Below, piece after piece: positions 22,115 through 32,760 of a stretch of 40,145 bases of DNA (the stretch's first letter is position 1; every line of letters begins with the position of its first letter). The DNA comes from Phoronis australis (lineage: Eukaryota > Phoronida > Phoronidae). The stretch spans positions 325,903-366,047 of the forward strand of contig NMRA01000092.1 in NCBI GenBank assembly GCA_002633005.1, written 5' to 3'. The position numbers were made by a program, and so were the translations under genes. The notes beneath the pieces are model-generated. The model was not told the origin of the DNA and made no database searches. It saw nothing but the letters and a program-made list of their open reading frames with translations.

Positions 22115-22185
22115 GGACTTAGCTTTGGCAGCACAGTATTGTAATAACTTCGACAGCGGGGGTTCCAGGTTCGCTTCCACGCTGA
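22115..22185 (+). repeat. tRNA-like / SINE-like segment with B-box
   Basis: GGTTCGCTTCC preceded by GGGGGTTCCA resembles an RNA polymerase III B box, and TTTGGCAGCACAG about 45 nt upstream is a weak A-box candidate. The cloverleaf cannot be completed, so this is at best a tRNA-derived repeat remnant. Confidence 0.25.
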
Positions 22186-24414
22186 AGTCGTTCTCAGAAA
22201 ATTTCTCGCCAATAATTTCCCTTTAAGCAGCTTCATGTTGTTTCGTTCTGTGTGGTAGAGGTGGGCGCAAAAACAGCAATGCCGGTAAGGACAGGGGTGG
22301 GAGGAGGGGGGGGGTGATTTCTCGGCGTGTAATTCATTCGAATTTTTAGGGATTTTTCTAAAACCCCTCGACCCCCACACCCCTCGACCCACGATCTGTG
22401 GAAATAGAAGTGTTTTTGCACATTTTACAAATTTCATAATCTTATTACGTCTCTGAGTGACTTTCCTTGAAGACGTGGTGGAACAGAGAGGTCCATGATC
22501 ATTGGCCTAGCAGATTTTTGCGAAAATAAAAGCAAAAGAAAAGCACATTCATGTAAGAAAATCGAAGACTTTTATGAAAAAGCTCCGAACAACTGCCGAA
22601 GTGTTGTCTGAGATAAAATCAGTGTAATTCTCATTTCATCATGATTCATGCTTCATTGTCGCCCATTTTGTCTCTTTATTGTAATTATTCAGTGACAGGT
22701 GTGGGACTTTCGTTAAAGACATTTAATGTATTTTACCCCTTTTGAAAAATAATCTTGCATGGGCGGCGCACCATAGAAGGGTGGGGCTGTAGCCACCAGT
22801 TATTTAAGTGCTGCACAGCCCATGTCTTGATGTAATAATTCGAATTTTGAGTTGTTACAACGGACGACTCCGCACAGCAGTTGTCGTGTAGACAGAGCGC
22901 GCGGCAGCTCGCGTGCCAACTTTCCCGGCCAGCTGTCGTGGCGGTCTGATGCGCCAAACTGAAAAATGGTTCGTGATTCCTGTCCATCGTCGGCACTCCT
23001 GTGCTGCTATGGGACGAAAGGAGCATCGGTGCGTCGGAGGTCCGTCTGCCGTTTCTCTCAGAAACACGTTAATATTAAAATGGCCATGAGCCAAAAGAAT
23101 CACTTTATGTCTCTTTCAGCGAAGAGCAGGAGAGTATCATGGTAGCCAGGCCCAATACGTTGACGCAAACAAAGCTGAAGATCCATAACTTTTACGTACT
23201 TCTGAAGGTCTTGATTTCCGTAGTTATATTCGCCGTACCATTTATGCTAATGAATACACAAAACGTACCGAGATTGGTGTAGATGAAGTACTATCCCACG
23301 AGACATTATTCCGCGTATTGACCGAGATCGAATGTATTTATCCCATACTCTTCAAATTCCTAACTTAGTAAGTTTCTTTCATATTTTCTGCAGATTTTTG
23401 AAATACTTCACTCAGACTGTTCACCGTATCACATCCTATATGTATGTACTTGCGCGTTAGGTTGCAAGTTTTCTTGTAAAAGAAACACTTTTAAATGTAA
23501 CGATTTATTACTTGCAAAGAGACAACTAAGATGAAAACAACGGTAACTGTGCATGAACTTGCAACATCTCCTGAAAATAGTTTAATAACAACAAATTACA
23601 GAGGAATCAGCGTTTGAATTGCAGACGATATAATATTTAGCAATTGAAAACTGAAACAGAAGTGTCATATAACACATTAACAGTTTTGTGCCAGATGTTA
23701 TGTTTAGCGCCTGATTGCATGTGGAGTGTTATTTAAACTACTGCAACTGTGTTACTTTAAGCAATATTCGGAAAGTTTGATGATCGAACCGGCTAACGGG
23801 TCGACAATGACCAACCTTTTGAACTTTGGATGTCAGAAGTCACTGTTGAAGTTGTGGGGAGGTGAATGGAACTACGGAAAACAATATTACATGACCGTAT
23901 TGCACTCGACTGATTCAACACGTGTGAAATAAATTTTCCCGCTCGGACAAAGCTGACTTATGATAAGTCAAAGGTAAGAGAGTTGCACTTTTGTTTTGTG
24001 AGAGTTAAATCTCCTATGAGATGGTAAGCTGAGCAAGGGCGATCAAAAAGGTAAATTTAGAATCTTCAGGGTGGACATTAACCCAACACGGGTGTTACCG
24101 CAAACAACATTTTGATTGAATAAAATTAAATGTCCGCAGTTTCTGTTTAAAAACAGCAATTTTGATCATACATTTTACACCAGATTTAACAACGTACTGT
24201 TAACATTCAAGGAGTAACAACCTCCACGTTTCTTAAAAAACTCTCAACATGAAATGTCCGTAATCTAACAAATAGAATAATATAACAGTATTTCTTAAAT
24301 GTGGGCATGTGAAAATCGATAAATTTCAGTGTCCCTTGAATGAAATAATTGTTGGCAGCCGGAAGCGAGTTCAGGGCGGAACTCACGTTCCCTCAATTAA
24401 ATTCACCTGCTATG

Positions 24415-24802
24415 TTACCAGTCCATCCATTTTCGGACAGCTTCACATGCACTGTAAGCCATTCCTCGAGCGTACGGAACGGACGCTGGTGAAAATCGGG
24501 ACGTTGCTTCCGGAAAACCAAGAGAGTCGGGAAGATTAGTAACATTAAACGCCAATCGTCTGGTTTCATCGATTGAAAGTGGTGACGTCAGTGTAAATAT
24601 CATAACATCTCTCCACGGTGATGTTACATCACTCCAAGCAATAGCAGGGTTATAGGCGTCCTCACTCGATTCTTCGTCTATGTCGTGCTTTTGATATTGA
24701 AATCTGAATTGTACTTGATCTGCTTCAACGCACTGCACGATCTCGTCACGCAAATAGGTCTTGGACTTCGTTTCATCAGCAAATACAGAGCTAGACGTAT
24801 CC
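24415..24802 (-). CDS. Catalase-like gene, last exon (proximal Tyr)
   Basis: The acceptor is TTCCTTTAG. It encodes 128 residues after the split Trp, through VQFRFQYQKHD, PWRDVMIFTLTSPLS and ARGMAYSACEAVRKW to TAA. Confidence 0.88.
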
Positions 24803-27800
24803 CTAAAGGAATAAGGTAGTTTTGAAAGCATTGGGTAATGGTCAACCAATATATCGGCAACTAATATAAAACAATTTCTTTTTAACGTTTTTCGAAAAAA
24901 TGAAGGTAATTCAGGCAATTATTCTCATTTTTAAAATAAGAGTTCATATCCTCACATTCGACAAGGGTTTCGCAAAGTAAACTCAAGTGAAACGGTTCTT
25001 TATAACTAAAATAGATTTCTCATGGAACATAACACGTTCTCCAATTAACTCTGAAGCATTTTCTCTCGAGTCGCAGATTGTTTCGATGCTCTTTTGGTCG
25101 CGGGTAATAGAGTCCTATCACGGAAAGCATTGTTATGACACCTATTCTATGAGAATAAAAGACCCAATCGATTTTTACTTTGCGAGCCAACTTAACAGGG
25201 CGAAATGCAGCATTAAATCTTTGTTGAATTGAAATCTAGTAGTATCGAAAAGTAGGTGAGGGGGGGAGTCGTGTCACAATTCACTTAGTTTTTTTCAGGG
25301 TTCACAACGGCTTCCAAACACGGTTCACGAATGTCAAATCGCCAGTTCACATATGGCAAAAATATCGTTTCTAGGATCACCAAAAAAACTTTCACAAAAT
25401 CTAGAAAGTTGACAAACTTTACCAGATAGAGTACTGCTGCTCGTCACTCAATAACCCCGTCTCTTGTCTTCCGTCCCAAGGGACAACTCGAAACCGCATG
25501 AGTTTCGATGTGCCATCGCTCGACTTGTGTAAGAAAGTCATCTGGGCGAAGTACTTCAGGTCACTGAACGATTCGGGACAACTCCTGTAGCCGTCACATA
25601 TTGCGGATAGACTGCAAACAAAATTGACAGTCGAATCATACGACCATCTGCCACTCTTCAATTACTGCTAAATAATGAAGTTGGGCGTATAACAAAATCA
25701 AGGTTTTTCACTGAAACGCGACTCGTCTGTTTCTAACAGAAGTGGGGTGACACGTGTGGTCTGAAATTTGTTAAACCAATACTTCTGTTAAAAGTGTTAC
25801 CGTCAACCGTACGGTAAATACTAGTTTCCCGATTTATGTTCAAACTGCGCAGGGATTGACAATGGAGGAGATGGGGAGGCGGATAAAGGGAGGGGAATGG
25901 TAGAGTGCGAACGTCAATTCACCGAATGCGCAGATACTTCATTCAGATGCATGTAGTCCAAACACAGAGTTCAAGTTACCATTGGGTACCTTAGCCATAG
26001 ACTATAGTGCATGATCTATGCTTTAACACGGGGAAGCTGGCAACAGTAATGCCATAACACACAACCTTACAACCTAGCACAACCTCTTACGTGTTTGGTT
26101 TCTCCAGAAGCCATTGTTTGACAGCATCTCTACCACCCATCTTGGCTTTTATAAATTGCAGCATGACGTCTAGGTTGAACAATGGAGCAAACTCTCCTGT
26201 TTCCGTAATGAAATCGACTGGAGCACCACCTTCGTCATCGGTGAGTTTTATGGCCATCGCCTTGAAACCTACGTCACGGTCATCGTCTGCGAATGATTGA
26301 AAAACATTACCTATTTACGTTTAGCCGGGGAGCAGATCACAAGAAGAATGTGACACTTTTAACAGTATGCAACTTCCTCGTTGAATTCGTCAACATGAGT
26401 GGTCAGTTTTAAGCAATGGGTTTTTATAAACAAAGTTGTTTTTGCCTTTTAAGGTAGTGTACGACCTTATCGAAAAGTTTAGCCAAATCTCTACAAAACT
26501 ATAGATTTTAGCTCCGTTAAAGGGTATAAATTTTATAGAAGTAGAAAGCCTGTAGAATTTGATTTTTAACTTTATTCTAATTTTGCATTAATTGGGTCAC
26601 ATGGTCATGTGTGTAACAGAATTTAGTAAAAACGAAAGGTACATTGATAGCAAAACAATTCTTGTTTGATATACATGCTCAACATGAAATCTCAAAACAG
26701 TTTTCTTCTAAATCATCGTTTTGTTATCAACAAGTCCCTCAGGCAAAAGTGGAATATTTTAGGGAGCAGTTTACAAAGCATGACGTCTGAAAGTTCCACA
26801 TGAATGCGATTAGCTTTAAAGATGTATTTGTATACTAATGTATAGGAGGAACTAAACGACAATGCTATTTGAACATCATCAACGCTAAATAAAGTGTAGC
26901 TATATTCATTGAAAACTTGTCAATGTGAAAACAAAAAAGTCTGCAAATAGCTGACCTTTGCACTAATGACGTACTTTGGGGGCTCACATAACACGCACTA
27001 TGCAGTGTTATTTCCCAACACCACGTCACGTTGCTTATTGGACACGGTTAAGTGATTTACGGAGGATCGTTTTCGACACAAACCTTCATTTACATCGTCG
27101 CTATGTGTTGTGTTTTTAAGTAATTTGACTAAGCAATCACAGAGATATTGAATTAGCGTGCAAGTTTCACTTTAATTTCAGCGATATGACGTTCCGAGGC
27201 ATTTTTCCGGGATCCTTCATTACCTAGCTTAGCCTGTCAGTGGTGAATAGAGCAAGAATGAAGTCAAATTTGAAACCAATTCAAATTACGCGACACAAAA
27301 TTCTTTACCCCTTCCTCTGTATTTGTTTGTCTGAGCTTTATTGGTAAAAAAACCCAGCGCGACTAGTCACGCAAACATGACTGTGTTGTGTGCCTAGCTA
27401 GTACTGTTCACTACTCGCACGAATTCGCCATTGTGCTCGAAAACGAGGTATTGTGTCCAAACTACAATGGTTCTGCATGTTTAGAGCACGCTCGCTTTCA
27501 CGTTTGTGTTACTAAAATCGATGCTAAAACGAGGCATTGTGTCCTAAAGAACCATGCACAACAATCTTTTTTGCAGCGCCACCACAATGTGTAAGTAGAG
27601 CGAAGTGTCTCGCATAGCAGGCTTCAGCATTCTTTCATCATTTAAAGCTATATTTTGCTCTACTTAACAGGGTAAAAAAGACAAGTCGAATTTGGCCTTT
27701 TAGTAGTCTTTAGTAGTCCTAGCTGTGATAGGATTCTATGTCCGTTACTATCAAAAACACAGGCAATGCGTTCATGTGCCATTTTCGAATACGCAACTTT

Positions 27801-28646
27801 ATGGTTGGCTAATGAACTCTCATAAACTGGTCTCATAATATTCCTTCCCGTTATAGGATTCTATTTCCACTACCAACAAGATCGTCGAAACAATCAGCCA
27901 CTCCAGAAAACGCTTCAGCTACCATGCAGATCATCGAAACAATCAGCAACAGCGCAAGAAAACCCTTCAACATTTATTGGGGTTAGCAAACCCTAAAATT
28001 GCGAATTCAGAAATTCATCATGAAACCTAAACAGCGACGAAATGTTCCTTTAGATGTATTTCGAGGATTTGAATATTTCCATGTACGTGAAAACTAATAT
28101 TACATACTTTTTGGTACACTGTACCATTATCTTCGGACTTCACCAAGTAAGACGAGTTCTTCATCATCAGCCTCGAATTTGGTAAAGCTAACTTAGTCTG
28201 ACCGTGGTTTAATATTTTGTACAAATCCTCGTGCCTTGGTTACATTCCAACTCGTTTAATTGCAAACTGGTGCAGAAAAAAAATGACACGCGAGAATAAA
28301 ACGCGATGTTTTTGCCTGGCTGGGTTTTACAACGGTTTGCCATCTAGAAGTGTAGACCATATACGATTTTGGAATGATTTATAAAGTGAGATTCTACTTT
28401 GACCCTAAGAAGTGTCTTACCTGTGGGTGATGACAGCCGTACATGAAGCGTGAGTATTTTATTTGGCAAGAAATACGAGTCTGCATGCAGTCCACTGTTG
28501 CGCACGACCTGTGCGTGACCCTTAAGCCCAATTCCAACTGGGTGCGGAACACGACCTCTTTTGCCAATTGTTGCAGCAACGAAAAAAGCAGACATCAGGG
28601 ATGTCCTTGTTACTAGATCTGCCTTAGGAAACCATTGAGGCGGTGG
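24415..28646 (-). CDS. Catalase-related, allene-oxide-synthase-like heme protein (5' end missing)
   Basis: The exons are 28646-28421, 26286-26091, 25611-25423 and 24802-24415. All junctions are GT-AG with matching phases (0; 1/2; 2/1; 2/1), giving 332 residues and a TAA stop. The fold order matches the catalase-like domain of coral allene oxide synthases, which convert fatty-acid hydroperoxides to allene oxides. Landmarks are RVPHPVG with the distal His (35 of this partial), GFKAMAIKLTDDEGG, a short ETGE loop, MRFRVVPWDGRQETGLL, SPLSIDETRRLAFN and R316-G-M-A-Y320, the Arg-x3-Tyr heme-ligand signature. Unlike the coral fusion there is no PLAT or lipoxygenase domain: the frame stops right after the heme segment. 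The first 35-45 residues must lie in unrecognised upstream exons. Family assignment is strong; the substrate is unknown. Confidence 0.88.
24803..25422 (-). other. Catalase-like gene intron
   Basis: It carries a piece of the dispersed repeat family at 25140-25240 and a G-run at 25259-25266. Confidence 0.75.
25140..25240 (+). repeat. Dispersed repeat family, copy 2
   Basis: It shares 'atgagaataaaagacc' and 'aacagggc(g/a)aaat' with the copy at 8760-8825. It is a short truncated copy. Confidence 0.5.
25423..25611 (-). CDS. Catalase-like gene, third recognised exon
   Basis: The acceptor is TTTGCAG; the donor is ATC TG|GTAAAG. It encodes CPESFSDLKYFAQMTF, FRVVPWDGRQETGLL and SDEQQYSIW, all conserved in position in catalase-related allene oxide synthases. 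Confidence 0.88.
25612..26090 (-). other. Catalase-like gene intron
   Basis: Nothing beyond splice signals was recognised. There is a purine-rich stretch at about 25860-25900. Confidence 0.75.
26091..26286 (-). CDS. Catalase-like gene, second recognised exon
   Basis: The acceptor is CATTCGCAG; the donor is AAC AC|GTAAGA. It encodes DDRDVGFKAMAIKLTDDEGG, then the distal loop and an alpha-helical KAKMGGRDAVKQWLL. Confidence 0.88.
27406..27598 (+). mobile_element. Terminal-inverted-repeat element, copy 1
   Basis: About 195 nt are ~80% identical to the reverse complement of 29789-29986. The left end TTCACTACTCGCAC and right end GTGTAAGTAG are decayed inverted termini. Confidence 0.75.
27640..28025 (+). 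repeat. Dispersed repeat family, copy 3 with internal duplication
   Basis: The phrase GATAGGATTCTAT...CCGTTAC occurs near 27728 and again, as a similar phrase, near 27857. The segment 'gatcgtcgaaacaatcagcca' is repeated near 27931. The right end 'atttattggggttagcaaac' matches 8660-8680. Confidence 0.6.
28421..28646 (-). CDS. Catalase-like gene, first recognised exon (distal His)
   Basis: The acceptor is ATTTGCAG (phase 0) and the donor is ACA G|GTAAGA (phase 1). It encodes RVPHPVGIGLKGHAQVV and FLPNKILTLHVRLSSP, which match the distal-side strand and the 'F.PGK.FPVR' segment of the family. Confidence 0.85.
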
Positions 28647-29788
28647 CTGCAAATGATATCAGTTTGGGTCATTGGAGTTTTAAAACAAACATATTCGCCG
28701 TCTTCTACACAAACAATAACAAAGCAGAGTTATCTAACAGATACAATATTGATAAGTTTAATTTCTGCATCGAATTGTTCGCTTGTTTTGAGTGAAATTC
28801 GCTTATGTTTTCAAATGATTTTCTTGTTTATCAAACGCAGTCACAATATCCATTCATATCCCGTCAGAGTATACCCTTTGACACAGCGTCACATATACTG
28901 AAAAGTGCCCCTGTAGAAACATGATGAACAACACACGGAATTCCGAGTGTGTAGGCATCAAGGGGCATTACTTGATCGGAAGTATACCGATTACATCGTC
29001 ACCCCTTGCACGCGCCTTTATGTACTGTAGTTGTTTGGGCTTAAGCCACTGGATAGGGGTTTCCGTGATTTTGGTTTACTTTAATCAATAACCGTTTCAA
29101 TAATATGCAACTATTCAAGTGAAAGGTAGTCGCCATACTACGTAACAGATTTCAACCAATGTAAATGACGTAATGTTATGACGTCGGTTTCATTACTTTA
29201 ACCAATGAGAAGCCATGTTAAACAACATTCGACAGTGCTACCTTTCGTAGTACTGTGAAAGGGTGTAGTCAGAGTAGCCCGCCATTCCGCGTAGCGTCGC
29301 TGATTAGCTGCTAATGCACGTATATAGTCGCTCAAACAGCGACAGTTGGCGCTATTGTATAAACAGCACGGAGGATTCCTGACTACCCCAAATCTGTGCA
29401 TCTAGCGGTGTAATGTTCAAAGGGGGCCTGCTATTACCCCTTCTGAATAACACGCAGAGCTCTGTGACCCTGCAGCTATGGTGATGACCAGCTACTGACC
29501 ATATTCTATGTATCTCTCACTTCACTCTATGGATGTTATCTAAGCTGTATGTTGGCACTTGTTGTCCTAAATTGTTGTAAATATGATCCTGATGATGTCT
29601 AATGAAAAGACGAAACGTTGAGTTGAACATGAACTTTTTTGTTTGTGCGGCGATCGTCCGGGTTTTGATCTTATTGTGGTCAAAAACTAATTTAATTAAC
29701 CTTCAAATCTTGTTACTAATATATTTTGCTAAAGTAGCGAATAAGCCAATACTGCACAGTGCTCGGTCATGTTTTGTATAGTTGTACA

Positions 29789-29986
29789 ATTCACTACTTG
29801 CACACTTTGGTGGTGCTACAAAAATAATTGTCGTACATTGTTGTTTAGGACACAACGCCTCGTTTTAGCATCAATTTTAACAACGAAAACATGAAAGCGC
29901 GCGTGTTCCAAACATGCAGAACCATTGTAGCTTGTACACAACATCGCGTTCCCAAACATAATGGCGAATTCGTGCAAGTAGTGAAT
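29789..29986 (-). mobile_element. Terminal-inverted-repeat element, copy 2 (198 bp)
   Basis: The ends are exact 15-bp inverted repeats: ATTCACTACTTGCAC at 29789-29803 and its complement at 29972-29986. It is a non-autonomous MITE-like element, in inverted orientation to 27406-27598. Confidence 0.82.
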
Positions 29987-30238
29987 AGGCTTTGATAGTG
30001 TGGTAAAACGTCCTTTCTTTCACTTAAACTTTTGAAATGACGTTATTACTTCACATCTTTCTTTTTCTCAAACGGATAATAAACTATTTGACAAGAGCAA
30101 CGCAGAGCGTTGAAATGCGCCCACGAATGCACCGAAAATGGAGTGCTTCCAGCGTTGTTTATTTCTTTCATAAAAATAGCCACTAGATGGCTAAAAGACC
30201 TTCCAATCCATCTGGGCCCGGTCTCCAATCTCCGTACT

Positions 30239-30365
30239 CAGACTCATACTCATACTCGAGATTTCATACTCAAAATCGTGCTCACTGGAGTCGTACTCAA
30301 AAAAGCGTATCTAATGTCGTATTTCGAGTAGACTCCAAACGTACTCAAATCTGACACTCATACTC
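30239..30365 (+). repeat. Degenerate CATACTC / GTACTC minisatellite
   Basis: At least eight copies of ACTC preceded by AT, GT or CG occur at irregular spacing, with two CATACTCGAG phrases. No coding role is seen. Confidence 0.6.
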
Positions 30366-30659
30366 GAGTTGCTATGGAACTCTTTATGATGTGAAATGCA
30401 AAATCACGCAAAGACGCGCTGATTCACCGCTCCCTATTGGAATAGACAACCCCAGGAACTAGGCCTACATTATCGTCTGCTGTCGCTACAACTACAAGAT
30501 TATGTCTATAACGTGGAATTCTGAGTGTTCTGTAACTGTTATTCATTTTTTAGTTTCAATAAATATTCTTATGTCATTTCTTTGATACATTTGGCAATTA
30601 TTAAGCTTTACTTCTTGAGTTCCTCACCCAGTCCCGAAAATGTCTTAAGAAATNGGCTG

Positions 30660-31400
30660 ATCGAGGGGTGGACGCCAATAAACAAGACTCGAAAACAGGA
30701 AAAATGGCCACTAGGTGGCGCAAAGTACCTTGATTCCATCCGAAAGCGGGAGGATAGCATCATCTCACCAATAAATGCCTATATTCCAAACTTTCTGATA
30801 ATCCGTTGAGGGCCTTTGAAAATACAGAGGTAAGCCTAAAAAATGAAAATTGCCACTAAGGGGCATACTGGTAGTCAGATCCGTCCGAAAGTTCTTGTTA
30901 TCTGTTGTCAACATCATATAAATAGGCTTGCTAAATTTAGCAAAGATGCTGCAAACGGTTTAGGAGATACAGCCATGGGCGCAAAAAGAAACAAAACTGC
31001 CACTAGCAGGCGCCACAGTGATCGAAATCCGTCCTCTTCATAGTAAAAACATACATGCCAATTTCCACAATCATCCTTAGAGCGGTTTGGTTGACAGAGG
31101 GGTGGACGCCAAAAAACAGACTCGAAAACAGCACAAATGGCAACTAGGTGGCGCAAACTACGTCGAATCAATCCGAAAACGGGTGGATAGCGTCATCTCA
31201 CTGATATATGCCTATATGCCAAATTTCACGAAAATACTTTAAGGACCTTTGAAGATATAGAGGTATGTGTAAAAACAAAAATTGCCACCGGTCGTCGGAT
31301 CCGTCCGGAAGTTCGCTTGTCGTCCCATCCATGATAGGAATATGTGTGCAAAATTTCATGAATGTACGACAAAGGGTTTTAGAGCGCCCCCCTGTGTTTG
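30660..31400 (+). repeat. Tandem array of ~145-bp units in a ~433-bp higher-order repeat
   Basis: A GCCACTAGGTGGCGC-like start recurs at 30707, 30852, 30999, 31140 and 31284, so spacings are 145, 147, 141 and 144. Unit 4 is most like unit 1 (both have 'ggggtggacgcca', 'actcgaaaacag', 'ctaggtggcgcaaa'), and unit 5 resembles unit 2, which gives a three-unit higher-order period. Each start is followed by an 'atccgtccgaaag'-type phrase. An ambiguous base N lies at 30654, at the left edge. Confidence 0.85.
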
Positions 31401-32159
31401 GTGTGTCATCAAACTTTTTCATTGTATAACCTTTATACATGACGAATAAAGTTGTCGATTATTAATTGTTTCGGTGGTTTTATTTGTGACGTATATTTGA
31501 ATGTCAGTGGTTTTGTCGTTGGTAAAATGCAATTCGTCTGCAATAGAAATGGCATATCTTGTCAACATACTCTGTTTTCAAATGCCCGCCCGTCTCAACT
31601 AATAAATCGAGATTTCCACAAACAAAAGTTCCAAAGGTTTGGGTCGGTCGGCCTCAGTTGGATAAGGATAAGGAGGAAACTCACAAGGAGCCCTGAAAAT
31701 TGCTACGTACATGTATGTAACTGTTGACAGCTGGTAAAAGATGAGACGATGTAGATTACGTAACATTGTATATTGTATACTGCGCTGCAGGCATTGTGTA
31801 CAAGAAAATATTAAATGTTCTAAAGGTAGACTAATTTTTTTCAGCGGCGTTCTTGTCTGAAAAATAGCTGAGAAACACTGGGGCAAAACTGTAGTATTAT
31901 AGCTGACGGTGTCTACTTGTACTGTACTCCAAAAATAATTTTTCACAAATGCAGCTTTTCAATCGCACTCCTTAAAATCTCATATTTCTGAGCCATGACA
32001 TTGTGATGGGCACATCAAATAATTGAAATGGTAATTGCATAGGAAAAAATTCTGCATTTTACCTAATAAGGAAGATGACTCAACTTTCAACGTTTGTAAG
32101 GCAGACGCTGTCTGGCGTGAAACAGGGTATAACGTTTATGGTCTTAACGAGGACAAATA
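31401..32159. other. Non-coding stretch
   Basis: Nothing was recognised. The open frames are short and without domains. Confidence 0.5.
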
Positions 32160-32760
32160 ACTGACAATATTAATAAAAGCATAGAAATTTTTCAACGATT
32201 CTATGTCTCATACATCATCAGGACAAGTAATTAAGGCCTTCTAGAATCTTGACCCACGAAATATACAGTAGAGCTCTCAGGATGCATCATAGCAGCGAAA
32301 CATCAATGACAACCCTTATGTTTAGAACTTGCATCTGTCAATAGTCCAGATAACATGGTCTGAGGAAAGGACACGCCACAGCATATTTACGTAAATAGTG
32401 TAAATGGGATGCTTTTAATGACAGCAACAAAACATCTATCATTATTAGCGTTAGTCACCTTCGGTGTTTGTTGTCGAGACTAGGGCTCTCGAGTCGTAAC
32501 AATTATACAGACATTGATGATGTGATTGGTTTCATAGACCGACAAATATCGTTGACAGGGCAGCAACATGGTTGTAGATTCATGCACCACAAATGTGCCG
32601 CTAATGACTTGGTGGTGGAACGCGGAGTTGTGAGAATCATTCTTTCTGCTGTCGATCCAGTTGGTGTGGCAATGCGATGCACCTGAAGACGCAATGAGAA
32701 AAATTATCTCGAGATCCTAAGATAGTTAAGTCGGGATCTCGAATTCTCTAGATTACTAGT
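32160..32760 (+). mobile_element. Truncated integrase-type DNA transposon, copy A
   Basis: The left part (32160-32375) is about 80% identical to the reverse complement of 38981-39190. The right part carries a transposase fragment and an ATTATCTCG / TTAAGTCGG block also found in copy B. The element therefore reads left to right here. Confidence 0.75.
32468..32686 (+). pseudogene. Integrase-type transposase fragment (N-terminal part)
   Basis: The reading frame contains SLTGQQHGCRFMHHKC, then VVERGVVRIILSAVDPVGVAMR and a stop. The pattern 'G(y)R.(l)HH......VV.R..VR.(i)(l)...DP.GVA(m)R' is typical of the segment just before the DDE catalytic core in rve-integrase transposases widespread in fish and marine invertebrates. 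The catalytic core is missing, and the frame begins without an ATG, so this is a remnant. Confidence 0.6.

Larger units (their letters stand above)
20661..24414. other. Intergenic stretch between the repeat-protein gene and the catalase-like gene
   Basis: No confirmed gene. It contains a possible small exon (21323-21589), a tRNA-like B-box segment (22115-22185), a G-rich run at 22290-22316, and a CpG-richer block at 22855-23100 that carries a minus-strand open frame without a known domain. Confidence 0.5.
26287..28420 (-). other. Catalase-like gene intron holding two repeats
   Basis: This 2.1-kb intron contains the inverted-repeat element at 27406-27598 and a dispersed repeat copy at 27640-28025. 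No additional exon is needed, because flanking phases (1 and 2) already join correctly. Confidence 0.75.
28647..30659. other. Non-coding stretch upstream of the first recognised catalase-like exon
   Basis: The missing first coding exon(s) should lie here or further right, but none was identified. Two CCAAT boxes (near 29154 and 29201) flank TGACGTAA and TGACGTCG half-CREs at 29167-29190, a promoter-like arrangement. A stem-loop at 29589-29616, a terminal-inverted-repeat element (29789-29986) and a degenerate CATACTC minisatellite (30239-30365) are present. Confidence 0.5.

Noticed and set aside
22105-22260. A functional tRNA or U6-type RNA gene
   Set aside because: B-box-like and GGCAGCACA-like phrases are present, but no cloverleaf closes and U6 landmarks beyond the short phrase are absent; kept only as a weak tRNA-like repeat.
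32468-32686. Reading the 72-residue frame as an intact host gene
   Set aside because: It starts at a TTG, stops before any catalytic region and lies in a segment duplicated with the transposon copy at 38520-39190.
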